64,000 nt of DNA from Paenibacillus antibioticophila (lineage in GTDB: Bacteria > Bacillota > Bacilli > Paenibacillales > Paenibacillaceae): positions 1,930,376 to 1,994,375 of the forward strand of contig NZ_HG005139.1 of NCBI RefSeq assembly GCF_000455265.1. The letters run 5' to 3'. How positions within the stretch are numbered: position 1 is the first letter of the stretch; every line of letters begins with the position of its first letter. A model generated the notes under the pieces. It searched no databases. It was not told where the DNA came from and saw only the letters and a list, made by a program, of their open reading frames with translations. The translations under genes were made by a program, and so were the position numbers. This document shows positions 42,452 through 50,946 of the stretch, piece after piece.

Positions 42452-45400
42452 CTAAGCTTTGTCGACATTAAAGTACTGCGCTTCAGGATGCGCGAAGACC
42501 ATCGCCGTGACCGAGGCCTCCGGCTCCATCATGAAGCCGTCAGTAAGCTGTATTCCGATGTCTTCCGGCTTCATCAGCTCAAATAGCGGCTGCTGATATT
42601 CCAGATCCGGACAAGCCGGATAGCCGTAAGACACTCGAATACCTTGATATCGGGCACCATGCCGCTGCTTCATCGTCATTTCAGGCGAATCCGGAAAGCC
42701 CCAGATATCGCGCATGATATGATGGACCCGTTCTGCAAGCGCCTCTGCCGTCTCCAAAGCAACGGCTTGAAGAGCATGTGATCGCAAGTAATCGCCGTTC
42801 TGCTTCCATTGCTCCGACTGCTCGCTGATACCTTGACCTGCTGTAACAACGAGGAAGCCTACGTAATCCATAACCCCGCTCTCAACCGATTTAAGGAAAT
42901 CCGCAAGACACAGGAAGGGCTCGACCCGTTGTCTTGGGAAGGTAAAGGTGTGAAGCACACGAGAAGGATCTGCAGGGTCATAGACCAGAATATCATCTCC
43001 CCGTGACTGTGCAGGGAAGAAACGGTACATCGCTTGTGCCTTTATCGTACCGTGCTGCACGGCCGATTGCAAAATAGAATCGACAGTTTCTTTCAGCTGC
43101 GTTGCCTTCTCATCGCCGGAAGCCAGCAGCTGCTCCACGGAGCCTCGCAAGCCGAGGTGATGGCCCAGCAGCATTTGCATATTAATGTACGGAATAATGT
43201 GATCAATCGGATAGTCCCGAAGCACGTGGCGATCGAGATCCGGCGGGATATACACCGGGGCATCCGGAGAGATGCTTGATCTCAGCGCACGGGTCAGCGT
43301 CGGCAACGGTTGAACAGGCTTCTGGACCGCATCCGCCTCGAGCTCCTTAATCTGTTCCTGCCGGATCAGCTCCCGGCGGGAAGGATCCATCAATTGGTTC
43401 GCCAGATCAAGCCCGTCCATTGCATCCTTCGCATACAACACCATGCCTTCATATTCTGGCCGAATTCTTGTTCTAGTAAATTTACGGGTCAGGGCGGCAC
43501 CGCCAACCAAAATCGGGACATCGATGCCTGCCGTCCGCAAATCTTGTGCGGTTGTAACCATCTGCTGGGCAGACTTCACCAGCAGTCCGGACAAGCCGAT
43601 TGCATCCGGCTTCTCTTCCCGGCAGGATTCAATGATCCGTTCCGGTGGTACTTTTATACCCAAATTGATGATTCTGTAACCGTTATTGGATAGAATAATC
43701 TCCACCAGATTTTTGCCGATGTCATGCACGTCGCCTTTAACGGTAGCCAGCAAAATCTTCCCTTTTACCGAGCTTTCATTCTTCTCCATATGAGGCTCCA
43801 GGAAGCCTACCGAGGCCTTCATCACCTCTGCGCTCTGCAGCACTTCGGCCACGATCAGTTCATTCTTATTGAACAACCGGCCTACTTCCTCCATCCCGGC
43901 CATCAAGGGACCGTTTATGACCTCCAGCGCAGAGTATTTGCCCAGCGCTTCCTCCAAATCCGGAATCAGGCCTTCCTTCGAGCCTTCAACAACATAAGAC
44001 GCCAGGCGCTCTTCCAGGCTCAGGAGGACTGCCTTTTCTTTCTTCTCCGTCTTCTTATTGCGGAATGCAGCAACAAAGGCGGCCAATGTCTCATCATTTG
44101 TATTGTAGATTAATTCTTCAGCAAGTCTGCGTTCTTCCTCCGGAATCGAGGCATAGCGTTCCAGCTTCTCGGTATTGACGATGGCATAATCAAGACCCGC
44201 CTTGGTGCACTCATACAGGAATACAGAGTTAAGCACCTCGCGTCCTGCCTCCGGAAGCCCGAACGAGACATTACTGATCCCAAGCACGGTCTGGCAAGCA
44301 GGAAGCTCCTGTTTAATCAGCCTGATTCCTTCAATCGTCTCTTTCGCTGAACCGAGGTATTGCTCATCCCCCGTGCCAACAGGGAAAACAAGCGGATCGA
44401 AGATCAGGTTTTCCGCTTGAAGACCATATTTGTGCACAAGCAGATCATGAGACCGCTTGGCAACCTCCAGCTTGTCCATCCGTTTGATTGCTTGTCCCCG
44501 CTCATCTATGGTTCCTACGACAACCGAAGCGCCATATTTGTGAATCAGAGGAGTAACATGCTCAAACTTTTCTTCCCCATCTTCAAGATTAATGGAGTTA
44601 ATAATCGATTTCCCCTGGCTGTAGCTCAAGGCTAAATCCAGCACCTTAGGGTCGGTGGTATCGATCATCAGCGGTACCTTCACTTTTTTAGCAACCAGTT
44701 CAAGGAACTTCTTGATGTCTTCGGCTTCATCCCGGTCCGGGTCCTGAACGCATACGTCAATGACCTGTGCGCCGCTCTTTACCTGGGCTCTGGCAATCTC
44801 GGAAGCTTCCTCATATTTGCCTTCCACGATTAAGCGTTTGAATTTGCGCGAACCCAGAACATTCGTTCTCTCTCCGACCATATAAGGCCGATTGTCGCTC
44901 TCAATATATACCGGATCAATTCCGGATATGGCAGGCAAATGATTGCCGGTTAACGGCCGCGGAGGATACGCCTTCAATTGCTCAGCCATCGCCCGGATAT
45001 GAGCAGGGGTTGTGCCGCAGCAGCCTCCGGCAATATTCAGCCAGCCCTGCTCGGCAAACCCAGCCATTTTCTTGGCAAGCGAATCCGGAGACTCATGGTA
45101 ATTTCCGTTTTCATCAGGCAAACCGGCATTTGGATAACAGCTCACCCCTGCCTTCGCCATTTCGGACAAGGTACGTAAATGGTCGCGCATAAATTCCGGC
45201 CCAGTCGCACAATTCAAACCTACCGAAATCGGCTTGAGATGCTCAAGCGAAATATAGAAGGCCTCGATATTTTGACCGGCAAGGGTTGTCCCCATCGGCT
45301 CAATCGTACCCGAGATCATGAGCGGCAGAGTTTTCCCTGTCTTCGTATACGCATTACGTATCCCGATGCTTCCTGCTTTTACATTCAATGTGTCCTGAGA

Positions 45401-45889
45401 TGTCTCAAGCAACAGTGCATCAACACCCGCATCAATCAGAGCAGTCGCCTGCTCTTCATAGGTGTCGATCAATTCCTGAAACGTAACTCCTCCGGTAACA
45501 GACAGTGTCTTTGTCGTAGGTCCCATCGCGCCAACCACATATCTGGGGTGCTCAGGCGTGCTATATTTGTCCGCAGCTGCCACAGCCAATTTAGCTGCCG
45601 CAAGGTTAATTTCGCGCGAGCGATCCTGCAGGTCATATTCCGCCAGAACCACCGAGGTTGCCCCGAAGGTATTCGTCTCAATTAGATCAGCGCCCGCCTC
45701 AAGGTACTGTTCATGTATGTTCTGAATCAGCTCAGGTCGTGTAAGCACGAGAATTTCATTACATCCGTCCAGCTCTTCACCGCCGAAATCCTCGCTACCC
45801 AGATTCTCCTGCTGGATCATGGTACCCATAGCCCCATCAAGTATTAATATTCGTTCTTTCATCATCATTTCCAAGCTAGGTTTACTCAT
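42452..45889 (-). CDS. metH: Cobalamin-dependent methionine synthase
   Basis: Transfers methyl from methyltetrahydrofolate to homocysteine through cobalamin. 1145 residues with all four modules: homocysteine-binding (1-325; ILDGAMGTMIQQ, zinc-binding GLNCATGP and GGCCGTTP), folate-binding (about 345-610; VGERTNVLGSRKF), cobalamin cap and B12 domain (about 640-880; base-off histidine in KGDVHDIGKN near 750), and the SAM-dependent reactivation domain (about 900-1145; YRFFPAQS, RVSYGYPACPD). I use ATG 45889 (GGGAGGG 7 nt upstream). Monocistronic. I found no SAM riboswitch or cobalamin riboswitch in the 190 bp upstream, so it appears regulated otherwise or by a site I could not see. Confidence 0.96.
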   Translation of the reverse strand: MSKPSLEMMMKERILILDGAMGTMIQQENLGSEDFGGEELDGCNEILVLTRPELIQNIHEQYLEAGADLIETNTFGATSVVLAEYDLQDRSREINLAAAKLAVAAADKYSTPEHPRYVVGAMGPTTKTLSVTGGVTFQELIDTYEEQATALIDAGVDALLLETSQDTLNVKAGSIGIRNAYTKTGKTLPLMISGTIEPMGTTLAGQNIEAFYISLEHLKPISVGLNCATGPEFMRDHLRTLSEMAKAGVSCYPNAGLPDENGNYHESPDSLAKKMAGFAEQGWLNIAGGCCGTTPAHIRAMAEQLKAYPPRPLTGNHLPAISGIDPVYIESDNRPYMVGERTNVLGSRKFKRLIVEGKYEEASEIARAQVKSGAQVIDVCVQDPDRDEAEDIKKFLELVAKKVKVPLMIDTTDPKVLDLALSYSQGKSIINSINLEDGEEKFEHVTPLIHKYGASVVVGTIDERGQAIKRMDKLEVAKRSHDLLVHKYGLQAENLIFDPLVFPVGTGDEQYLGSAKETIEGIRLIKQELPACQTVLGISNVSFGLPEAGREVLNSVFLYECTKAGLDYAIVNTEKLERYASIPEEERRLAEELIYNTNDETLAAFVAAFRNKKTEKKEKAVLLSLEERLASYVVEGSKEGLIPDLEEALGKYSALEVINGPLMAGMEEVGRLFNKNELIVAEVLQSAEVMKASVGFLEPHMEKNESSVKGKILLATVKGDVHDIGKNLVEIILSNNGYRIINLGIKVPPERIIESCREEKPDAIGLSGLLVKSAQQMVTTAQDLRTAGIDVPILVGGAALTRKFTRTRIRPEYEGMVLYAKDAMDGLDLANQLMDPSRRELIRQEQIKELEADAVQKPVQPLPTLTRALRSSISPDAPVYIPPDLDRHVLRDYPIDHIIPYINMQMLLGHHLGLRGSVEQLLASGDEKATQLKETVDSILQSAVQHGTIKAQAMYRFFPAQSRGDDILVYDPADPSRVLHTFTFPRQRVEPFLCLADFLKSVESGVMDYVGFLVVTAGQGISEQSEQWKQNGDYLRSHALQAVALETAEALAERVHHIMRDIWGFPDSPEMTMKQRHGARYQGIRVSYGYPACPDLEYQQPLFELMKPEDIGIQLTDGFMMEPEASVTAMVFAHPEAQYFNVDKA

Positions 45890-46080
45890 GATCAATCCCT
45901 CCCGTAAAACGTTATGTTTTAGTTTAGCAGAAGCAAGCCGTTAAGAAAAGGGATAATCTTCTTGAGCTTAGCAGTTGCTCGTTTCATTAAGTGTAGTAAT
46001 CCTATTTATTTAGTATAGTTAGATATTTCCGAACATTAATTAAATAGATTCTAAAAATCGTTCGAATGTTTGAAAGCATA

Positions 46081-46105
46081 AGAAAAGAGCGCTTTGCAGG
46101 CGCTC
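46081..46105 (-). terminator. Terminator of the lipoprotein gene
   Basis: GAGCGC / GCGCTC stem (loop CTGCAAA on the minus strand) followed by TTTTCTTAT, 10 bp past the stop codon. Confidence 0.75.
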
Positions 46106-46115
46106 CTCAAACAGC

Positions 46116-46535
46116 TTATTCATTCACAATGAATGTCTCCGAAGGCATGGAATGCTGATCCAATGCCGTAACATGGGAAGTCACTTCATACTCCCCGGCT
46201 TCATCAAGGGATGTCTCCCACACATAAAGGCCCTCTCCCGAACTCGATACCGTTTCCATGACGCTTTCATCAGTCGATCCGTCTGTTCTGACTAATTCAA
46301 ACATAACCTCTTTCGCATCATCCACAGGCTGATCCTGATACGTCACTTTTGCCTCAAACCTGATGCTTTCCCCGACCTTAACCTCGCCCGGAATGACGGT
46401 CAACTCCACCAGAATCGCCTCTGTCACACCGACGGAAGCCTGGTTATACGGATCCTGTTTGTTTCCGCAGCCCCCAAGGAGAAGGATTAAAGCGCATAAT
46501 GCCGGCAGCAATAATCTCTGTAGACATATTTTCAT
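46116..46535 (-). CDS. Lipoprotein with FixH/YtkA-like domain
   Basis: 139 residues: signal peptide LLLPALCALILLLGGC with a lipobox (LGGC, Cys23), a short linker and a beta-sandwich domain (AILVELTVIPGEVKVGESIRFEAKVTYQDQPVDDAKEVMFELV ... EGLYVWETSLDEAGEYEVTSHVTA). The layout is that of YtkA-like/FixH-like domains found in many Bacillota lipoproteins. It is lipid-anchored at the outer face of the membrane. Function unknown; it stands alone behind a HAD phosphatase gene. Confidence 0.85.
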   Translation of the reverse strand: MKICLQRLLLPALCALILLLGGCGNKQDPYNQASVGVTEAILVELTVIPGEVKVGESIRFEAKVTYQDQPVDDAKEVMFELVRTDGSTDESVMETVSSSGEGLYVWETSLDEAGEYEVTSHVTALDQHSMPSETFIVNE

Positions 46536-46587
46536 CCTTCTTTCCCCTCCTTTATTTTGATCATCAAGGTAATATCCTGTTCATGAC

Positions 46588-47382
46588 TTAAGAATGAGAC
46601 TCAATAATAGTATGCAGTTCTGACAAGTGCTCAATTTCATGGTGCGGAACGATCTCATCGGTGCGCGCCTTATGCTCACGGTTCACCCATACCGTTGTCA
46701 TTCCGGCCCCAAGTCCGCCGCAAATATCTGTTGTCAGCTTATCTCCGACCATCAGACACTCATCTGCATTCAGCTCCAGTTTCTCCAATGCGTGCTCAAA
46801 GATCGTCAGATCCGGTTTTCCTTTTCCGAAAGATCCCGAAATCACAATATGATCAAAATAGGGCGCCAGCTCAGGCACGCCGTTAATCTTCTCTTGCTGC
46901 AGCGCCGGACATCCGTTCGTCAACAGAAGCAGCTTAACCTTCCCCTTCAACTCGTCAAGAATGTGGAAGGTCTCTTCGTACACGTGAGGGCGGCTGCGGC
47001 GTTCCCGTCCAAACAGGTCAGCGAGTTCTCCGGCAAGCCTCTCATCATCCACACCAAGCGATAACAAACCTCGACGCCACGATTCCTTGCGATAGACCGG
47101 GGCCAGCTGCTCCAGCTTGCGAAATTCCGGCTGTTCTCCCGCCGAAAAGGTAGCCCACAAGCCTTCGAACGGATTAATGCCGATCATTTTTGTGAATGGG
47201 AATGTCTCATAAGACTCGTACAACTCTCTGGCTTCTCTGCGTACAGCTTCCTCCAGCTTAACCGGATCGGTTCCGGCGGCCTCCTGTGCCTTCAGACAGG
47301 TTGCCTCAAAAGCTTCACGGACGCTGCGATCATCCCATAACAATGTATCGTCCAAGTCAAAACATACGGCCTTAATCGTCAT
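46588..47382 (-). CDS. HAD superfamily hydrolase (YjjG-like)
   Basis: 264 residues of cytosolic HAD type. Motifs: I = AVCFDLDDTLLWDD, II = LLLTNGCPALQ, III = GKGKPDLTIF, IV = LMVGDKLTTDICGG. The helical cap (residues 16-120) is of C1 type. The similarity is to YjjG/YfnB-type phosphatases that hydrolyse nucleotides such as dUMP or dTMP, or phosphoramidates; the substrate is not shown here. It follows a small membrane protein gene. A different HAD gene lies at 40423. Confidence 0.88.
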   Translation of the reverse strand: MTIKAVCFDLDDTLLWDDRSVREAFEATCLKAQEAAGTDPVKLEEAVRREARELYESYETFPFTKMIGINPFEGLWATFSAGEQPEFRKLEQLAPVYRKESWRRGLLSLGVDDERLAGELADLFGRERRSRPHVYEETFHILDELKGKVKLLLLTNGCPALQQEKINGVPELAPYFDHIVISGSFGKGKPDLTIFEHALEKLELNADECLMVGDKLTTDICGGLGAGMTTVWVNREHKARTDEIVPHHEIEHLSELHTIIESHS

Positions 47383-47414
47383 TCCACTTGCACTCCTTGC
47401 TTAGATCTATTTTT

Positions 47415-47954
47415 TTATTCCGTTTCAAATGCTACATGGTGTACTTTTGCATATTGCTCCAAGTGAGCAGCCATGGCTTGAGTATCAAACAGATTGCGGC
47501 TGCGGGAGAATACCCAGTTTACGTCCTTGCTCTTAGGAACAATCGTGATTTTGCTGCGGTTCTTGCTCACTTTGATCTTGCTGATATTGTTCGCTTCAAT
47601 GATCTTGTCCCGGTTGTACTTGGAAGTGTAGAGCCAGTTTCTGTCGATTCTCAGATAGGGTCTTCTAAGGAAAATCATCAGAGCCAGCAGCAGGTACAAG
47701 ACGATCGTCAGCCAGAAAATAGTAGAACTTAGCTCAGCCGTGTTTCCGACCGTTCCGATCACGCCATACAGTACGGCCAAGAGCGCCAATACGACAGGCA
47801 GAATAATCTTGCGGCCCTTAAAAATCTCACCATCCCCCTTTGGGCCAAGCGCGGTTCGGGGATCCCTGTTCGATCTGGCCTTTACAGCAGGCCCCTTCCC
47901 ACTTTTGTACATCTTCTTTTGATTCCGTTCCACTTTCCGGTCAAACGATCCCAT
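47415..47954 (-). CDS. Small membrane protein of unknown function
   Basis: 179 residues. A basic Lys/Arg-rich N-terminus (residues 1-48), two membrane helices (about 50-70, ILPVVLALLAVLYGVIG, and 78-96, FWLTIVLYLLLALMIFL), then a C-terminal domain with alternating basic residues (KIKVSKNRSKITIVPKSKDVNWVF). That domain recalls PH-like bPH domains found after two helices. I cannot assign a function. It lies just upstream of the HAD gene on the same strand. Confidence 0.82.
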   Translation of the reverse strand: MGSFDRKVERNQKKMYKSGKGPAVKARSNRDPRTALGPKGDGEIFKGRKIILPVVLALLAVLYGVIGTVGNTAELSSTIFWLTIVLYLLLALMIFLRRPYLRIDRNWLYTSKYNRDKIIEANNISKIKVSKNRSKITIVPKSKDVNWVFSRSRNLFDTQAMAAHLEQYAKVHHVAFETE

Positions 47955-47998
47955 TCTTGCTCCTCCTAGTTCAATGATGAAGTCAATGTTGCTTTGCT

Positions 47999-48172
47999 TT
48001 ATTTATCCACAATTTCGATGGATTCCAGCTGCTGCCGGAAATTTCTCCGGACATTTTGCAGATAAACCTCACGCAGATGCGCTCTTTCCAGCTTTTCATC
48101 TTCCGTTAAGCCCTCGGAATTATTCTTCCGGGCCAGTTCGTTGATTCGTTGAATCAAAGCATCTATATCCAT
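47999..48172 (-). CDS. DUF896/UPF0291 protein, YnzC-like
   Basis: 57 residues. MDIDALIQRINELARKNNSEG matches YnzC of B. subtilis, and REVYLQNVRRNFRQQLESIE is the conserved second helix: a two-helix hairpin. GGAGGG lies 5-7 nt before ATG 48172. In B. subtilis ynzC is third in the SOS-induced yneA-yneB-ynzC operon. Here it is separated from yneA by a terminator, and no yneB is present. Function not known. Confidence 0.88.
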   Translation of the reverse strand: MDIDALIQRINELARKNNSEGLTEDEKLERAHLREVYLQNVRRNFRQQLESIEIVDK

Positions 48173-48231
48173 GGTGTCCCTCCTGACATCTAGTAGAAAA
48201 AAATAATACAACAATCTTACTTTGACATGAG

Positions 48232-48275
48232 AAAAAGAGCTTGTCAAGGCAAGTCACCCTTGAGTCAAGCTCTTT
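48232..48275 (-). terminator. Terminator of yneA
   Basis: AAAGAGCTTG pairs with CAAGCTCTTT, with GTCAAGG/CCTTGAG inside, and TTTTTCTC follows on the minus strand. It lies 75 bp past the yneA stop and before ynzC. Confidence 0.8.
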
Positions 48276-48349
48276 CTGGGAAGCAATGAAATTGCTGTAA
48301 ATCCGAACTCATGATATAGAATAAATGCGTTACCAGTCCATAGGGCTGA

Positions 48350-48604
48350 TCAAGGCATTTTCAAGGTATCGCCAACCCGGATATTACTTGAATGTAAGTC
48401 GTTAAACCGCTTGATTCTCTCTACATAGACACGCGTATCCTCGCTTGCAGGCTTATGAGCCAAGGCAATCTCCCAAAGTGTATCCCCTCCATGAACAACA
48501 ACCACCGTAGCAGATTCCTGTTTATTCGAAGGACTGTCAGATGAAGCAAATGCAGAAACGACCCCGGTTCCCGTGACGCTTAGAAGTAAAAGAAACAGGA
48601 CCAA
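48350..48604 (-). CDS. yneA: SOS-induced LysM cell-division suppressor, YneA-like
   Basis: 84 residues from TTG 48604, with GGGGG 8 nt upstream. One membrane helix (VLFLLLLSVTGTGVVSAFA) precedes an extracellular LysM domain (VVHGGDTLWEIALAHK ... SSNIRVGDTLKMP). This is the layout of YneA, which delays septation during DNA damage, and it is divergent from lexA as in B. subtilis. The frame continues upstream in phase through a TAG (48629-48631) to ATG 48712, which has GGAGG 9 nt away (see next entry). So the TTG may be a secondary start after a nonsense mutation, giving a protein without its N-terminal residues. Confidence 0.85.
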   Translation of the reverse strand: MVLFLLLLSVTGTGVVSAFASSDSPSNKQESATVVVVHGGDTLWEIALAHKPASEDTRVYVERIKRFNDLHSSNIRVGDTLKMP

Positions 48605-48628
48605 TTTTACAGCCCCCTTTCCCCATGT

Positions 48629-48712
48629 CTACATACAGGATTCAAGGAAGGAAGCCGACGGAGCCGATTCGGGTGTCTCATAGATACTTTTATATGTAGT
48701 GTATTTTAACAT
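48629..48712 (-). other. In-frame 27-codon ORF upstream of yneA, ended by amber
   Basis: ATG 48712 with GGAGG at ideal distance opens a frame MLKYTTYKSIYETPESAPSA ... CM that ends at TAG 48631-48629. It stays in phase with the TTG of yneA, with eight sense codons between. Read through, it gives a 120-residue YneA with cytoplasmic N-terminus. It could be the original N-terminus, stopped by a point mutation, or a leader peptide coupling translation to yneA. Confidence 0.6.
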
Positions 48713-48725
48713 TATTCTCATCCTC

Positions 48726-48782
48726 CAAACAAATGTTCTCGTTCTTGTTTTTTAATATAACACGAACACTTGTTTGATTCAA
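48726..48782 (-). promoter_or_regulatory. yneA promoter with two LexA boxes
   Basis: On the minus strand TTGAAT (48782-48777), 17 bp, TATATT (48759-48754). A LexA box, CGAACACTTGTTTG (48763-48776), fills the spacer. A second, CAAACAAATGTTCT (48726-48739), lies just after the expected transcription start. Both fit CGAACNNNNGTTCG with one or two changes. Confidence 0.85.
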
Positions 48783-48790
48783 TACTTTTC

Positions 48791-48804
48791 AGAACAATTG
48801 TTCC
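48791..48804. promoter_or_regulatory. LexA box between yneA and lexA
   Basis: AGAACAATTGTTCC is a 12-bp perfect palindrome core (GAACAATTGTTC) of the Gram-positive SOS box. It lies midway between the two promoters and could repress either or both. Confidence 0.75.
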
Positions 48805-48824
48805 CTTTATTTTTATTTTAATTT

Positions 48825-48864
48825 AGAACTTATGTTTGTACGAACGGCAGTTCTATGTTATAAT
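48825..48864 (+). promoter_or_regulatory. lexA promoter with two LexA boxes
   Basis: TTGTAC (48836-48841), a 17-bp spacer and TATAAT (48859-48864). LexA boxes: AGAACTTATGTTTG (48825-48838), overlapping the -35, and CGAACGGCAGTTCT (48841-48854) within the spacer. LexA is therefore expected to autoregulate. Confidence 0.85.
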
Positions 48865-48896
48865 TTTCCCAAACGTTACTAATGGGGGATATTGAA

Positions 48897-49523
48897 ATGT
48901 CCAAGGTGTCCAGCCGTCAACAGGCAATACTAGAATTTATCCGCAACGAGGTCCGTATGAAAGGCTACCCTCCCTCCGTCCGTGAGATCGGGGAAGCTGT
49001 TGGACTGGCATCCAGCTCGACCGTTCATGGTCATCTTGACCGCCTGGAGAAGAAAGGTCTGATCCGACGGGATCCTACCAAACCGAGAGCCATTGAAATA
49101 CTCGGCCAAGAGGATGAGGATGGACTGGCTTTATTCACACATAGCATTGCCCGTGTTCCTGTCGTAGGCAAGGTAACAGCCGGTGTTCCTATCACGGCTA
49201 CCGAGAATATCGAAGACTACTTCCCGCTTCCGCAGCATTACGGGGAAGAAGGAGAAGTATTTATGTTGTCCGTGGTGGGTGACAGCATGATCGAGGCTGG
49301 CATACATAGCGGAGACTTTGTCATCGTCAAGCAACAGCAGACCGCCAACAACGGAGATATTGTCGTTGCCATGAATGAAGATGATGAAGCTACCGTCAAG
49401 ACCTTCTATAAAGAGAAGGATCATATCCGCCTTCAACCCGAGAACCCGACCATGGAGCCTATTCGCTTGAAGCAGGTTACCATCTTGGGCAAAGTTATCG
49501 GCCTGTTCCGGGATTTGCACTGA
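48897..49523 (+). CDS. lexA: SOS repressor LexA
   Basis: 208 residues. The winged helix at the N-terminus starts [42 protein letters not shown], with recognition helix [12 protein letters not shown]. The self-cleavage site is the Ala-Gly in GKVTAGVPI; the catalytic Ser is in [10 protein letters not shown] and the Lys in ATVKTFYKE. RecA filaments trigger self-cleavage, releasing yneA and lexA itself. I choose ATG 48897 with GGGGGA 7 nt upstream; the ATG at 48882 has no Shine-Dalgarno. A perfect stem-terminator follows. Confidence 0.97.
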   Translation: MSKVSSRQQAILEFIRNEVRMKGYPPSVREIGEAVGLASSSTVHGHLDRLEKKGLIRRDPTKPRAIEILGQEDEDGLALFTHSIARVPVVGKVTAGVPITATENIEDYFPLPQHYGEEGEVFMLSVVGDSMIEAGIHSGDFVIVKQQQTANNGDIVVAMNEDDEATVKTFYKEKDHIRLQPENPTMEPIRLKQVTILGKVIGLFRDLH

Positions 49524-49543
49524 TTGTTGATACTGTATGTAGG

Positions 49544-49568
49544 AAAAGACGCCTTAGGGCGTCTTTTT
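49544..49568 (+). terminator. Terminator of lexA
   Basis: AAAAGACGCC / GGCGTCTTTT with a 4-nt loop and T-tract, starting 20 bp past the stop. Confidence 0.9.
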
Positions 49569-49653
49569 GAATGCAGAAAAACTCCTTTTGAGGATGAGGA
49601 AGTTTGTCTGTACATGTGGGACCTTGCGCATAGGTTTGGTCGTCTTTGACAAT

Positions 49654-49677
49654 AAAAAGGGGTCTCGGCCCTTTTTT
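49654..49677 (-). terminator. Terminator abutting the small membrane ORF
   Basis: AAAAAGGG / CCCTTTTTT around GTCTCGG, effectively bidirectional. It overlaps the TAA of the 63-codon minus-strand frame by 2 bases, a sign that this frame may be real. Confidence 0.7.
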
Positions 49678-49867
49678 AAGTAACGTTAACTTGTATAAAA
49701 ACGAATAGAACAAAGTAGATAAACGTAAAAAACCCAATGGGAATCTTTGTTTTCATGCAAATCTTTTTAATAACTCTTCCCAAATACGGGTTCACATACT
49801 CATACATTAATACAATTGCGACAAATTGAATCCCTGCGGCAAAAACAACACTATGAACAATACTCAT
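49676..49867 (-). CDS. Small hydrophobic protein, two membrane helices, unknown
   Basis: 63 residues: MSIVHSVVFAAGIQFVAIVLMYEY (helix), NPYLGRVIKKICMKTKI (basic loop), then GFFTFIYFVLFVFIQV (helix). The hydrophobic pattern and the terminator right at the stop codon support expression. There is no clear Shine-Dalgarno, and I recognise no family. The flanking region is decayed, so it may be a relic. Could be a small toxin- or holin-like protein, but nothing specific shows it. Confidence 0.4.
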   Translation of the reverse strand: MSIVHSVVFAAGIQFVAIVLMYEYVNPYLGRVIKKICMKTKIPIGFFTFIYFVLFVFIQVNVT

Positions 49868-50049
49868 TAAAAAATCATTTAGTTTGCTTTTTAACCAGTA
49901 GTTAACTCCTAACTTGATTCCCTTATTCCTATCGTTCCTTCGACAAGTAAGAAACTTATTTGCGAGGATACAAGTAATCCTTTGATTTGGGCCCTATATT
50001 GCAGGAGTAATTTCTCACTCTTATCCTCCCTGCAAAAAAACGCAAATGC

Positions 50050-50447
50050 TTATTTCGTAATCCACTCAAGGGGATCGGCCGGTTCCAATGTTCCGTAATT
50101 TATCGGCGTGGCCTCTCCTGTTCTGGATTAGTTGGTTGGTCAATTTGATACAAATATCCGTTTTTTCCGTATCTGCCGTGTTTACTTTGGTCGTAGCGTT
50201 CGCTACCCATACAAATATTGACGGCTTTTAATGCAATCGCCGCTTCCTGACTTTCCTCGAAAATCTCATGTTCCCATATAAATTCACATTCGATATTTAA
50301 AAAACACTCTTTGATTTGCGGCACATTAACCTTTGAGGCTTTCTCCGCCGTTAAGCCAGAGGCGGTGATTTCATCCGTTTCAAACTGATTGTTGCCAATT
50401 GTTTTAATGCAACGGTCATAAATATATTTTGAAGGAAAGTTTAACAA
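50050..50447 (-). pseudogene. Flavin reductase-like protein, truncated and frameshifted
   Basis: The frame starting at about 50447 reads LNFPSKYIYDRCIKTIGNNQFETDEITASGLTAEKASKVNVPQIKECFLNIECEFIWEHEIFEE, recalling flavin-reductase-like (RutF/DIM6-type) proteins; the N-terminal third is missing. It ends NPEQERPRR and stops at 50100. One inserted base at about 50121 restores NPETGEATPINYGTLEPADPLEWITK to TAA at 50050. So a single A is probably lost from a GAAACAGG-like site. Nothing upstream of 50447 matches the family, so a second event removed the 5' part. Dead gene. Confidence 0.75.
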
Positions 50448-50470
50448 GGAGGAGTATCTTTGGATTTGCT

Positions 50471-50653
50471 AACGGACATTTTGAACTATTAGCCGACTTT
50501 TTCGCACATTTTTGGAGGGTAACGGACATTTTCGGCATTTAGAACGCTCATAAGGCTCTGATTCACGCAACTCACCTATCTTAGCAGCCAAAATGTCCGT
50601 TACATTTCTGGCTTCATCCATAGTGGCCTTTAAGGAGACGTAATGTCCGTTAA
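50471..50653. repeat. Cluster of AACGGACATTTT motifs, direct and inverted
   Basis: AACGGACATTTT occurs at 50471-50482 and 50521-50532; AAAATGTCCGTTA occurs inverted at 50590-50602 and TAATGTCCGTTAA at 50641-50653. The inner pair could pair as arms of a large hairpin. It sits between the flavin reductase pseudogene and the transposase remnant and may be a relic of an element's ends. Confidence 0.7.
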
Positions 50654-50697
50654 ACCAAGCACTTCTCCGGAGCAAATGTATCGATTGCGATGCTTGC

Positions 50698-50946
50698 ATG
50701 CTGACTGCATTGTTGCTTGAATTGCTCTAGTTACAACGCATCAGTCAAGCTCGAAAAAAAGGATATCGTCCTGTTAAGCGTGTTCGTATATTGTTATACT
50801 TCGTTGACGGATTGAGTATTCCTAAAATTGCTGAGCTCATAAATGTCACGATGCCTAAATTCAACCATTGTGTGGATAAAGCATTAAAACAAGGTACCCC
50901 AGCAGTGCTTCAAAAGGAACAACGTTCAGGTCAACCGTCAAAAAAT
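50698..50946 (+). pseudogene. IS630-type transposase remnant (N-terminal HTH)
   Basis: From an ATG at 50698 the frame reads MLTALLLELL, a TAG, then LQRISQARKKGYRPVKRVRI ... VDGLSIPKIAELINVTMPKFNHCVDKALKQGTPAVLQKEQRSGQPS. This resembles the N-terminal helix-turn-helix of IS630-family transposases. The similarity ends at about 50946; the DDE catalytic domain is missing. The 180 bp that follow to the glnA terminator hold no recognisable coding sequence. I could not identify terminal inverted repeats. A dead fragment. Confidence 0.65.

Noticed and set aside
45890..46080. SAM (S-box) or cobalamin riboswitch upstream of metH
   Set aside because: I looked for the usual cores (for example AGAGGTGGAGGGA or the B12 box) and found none in the 190 bp.
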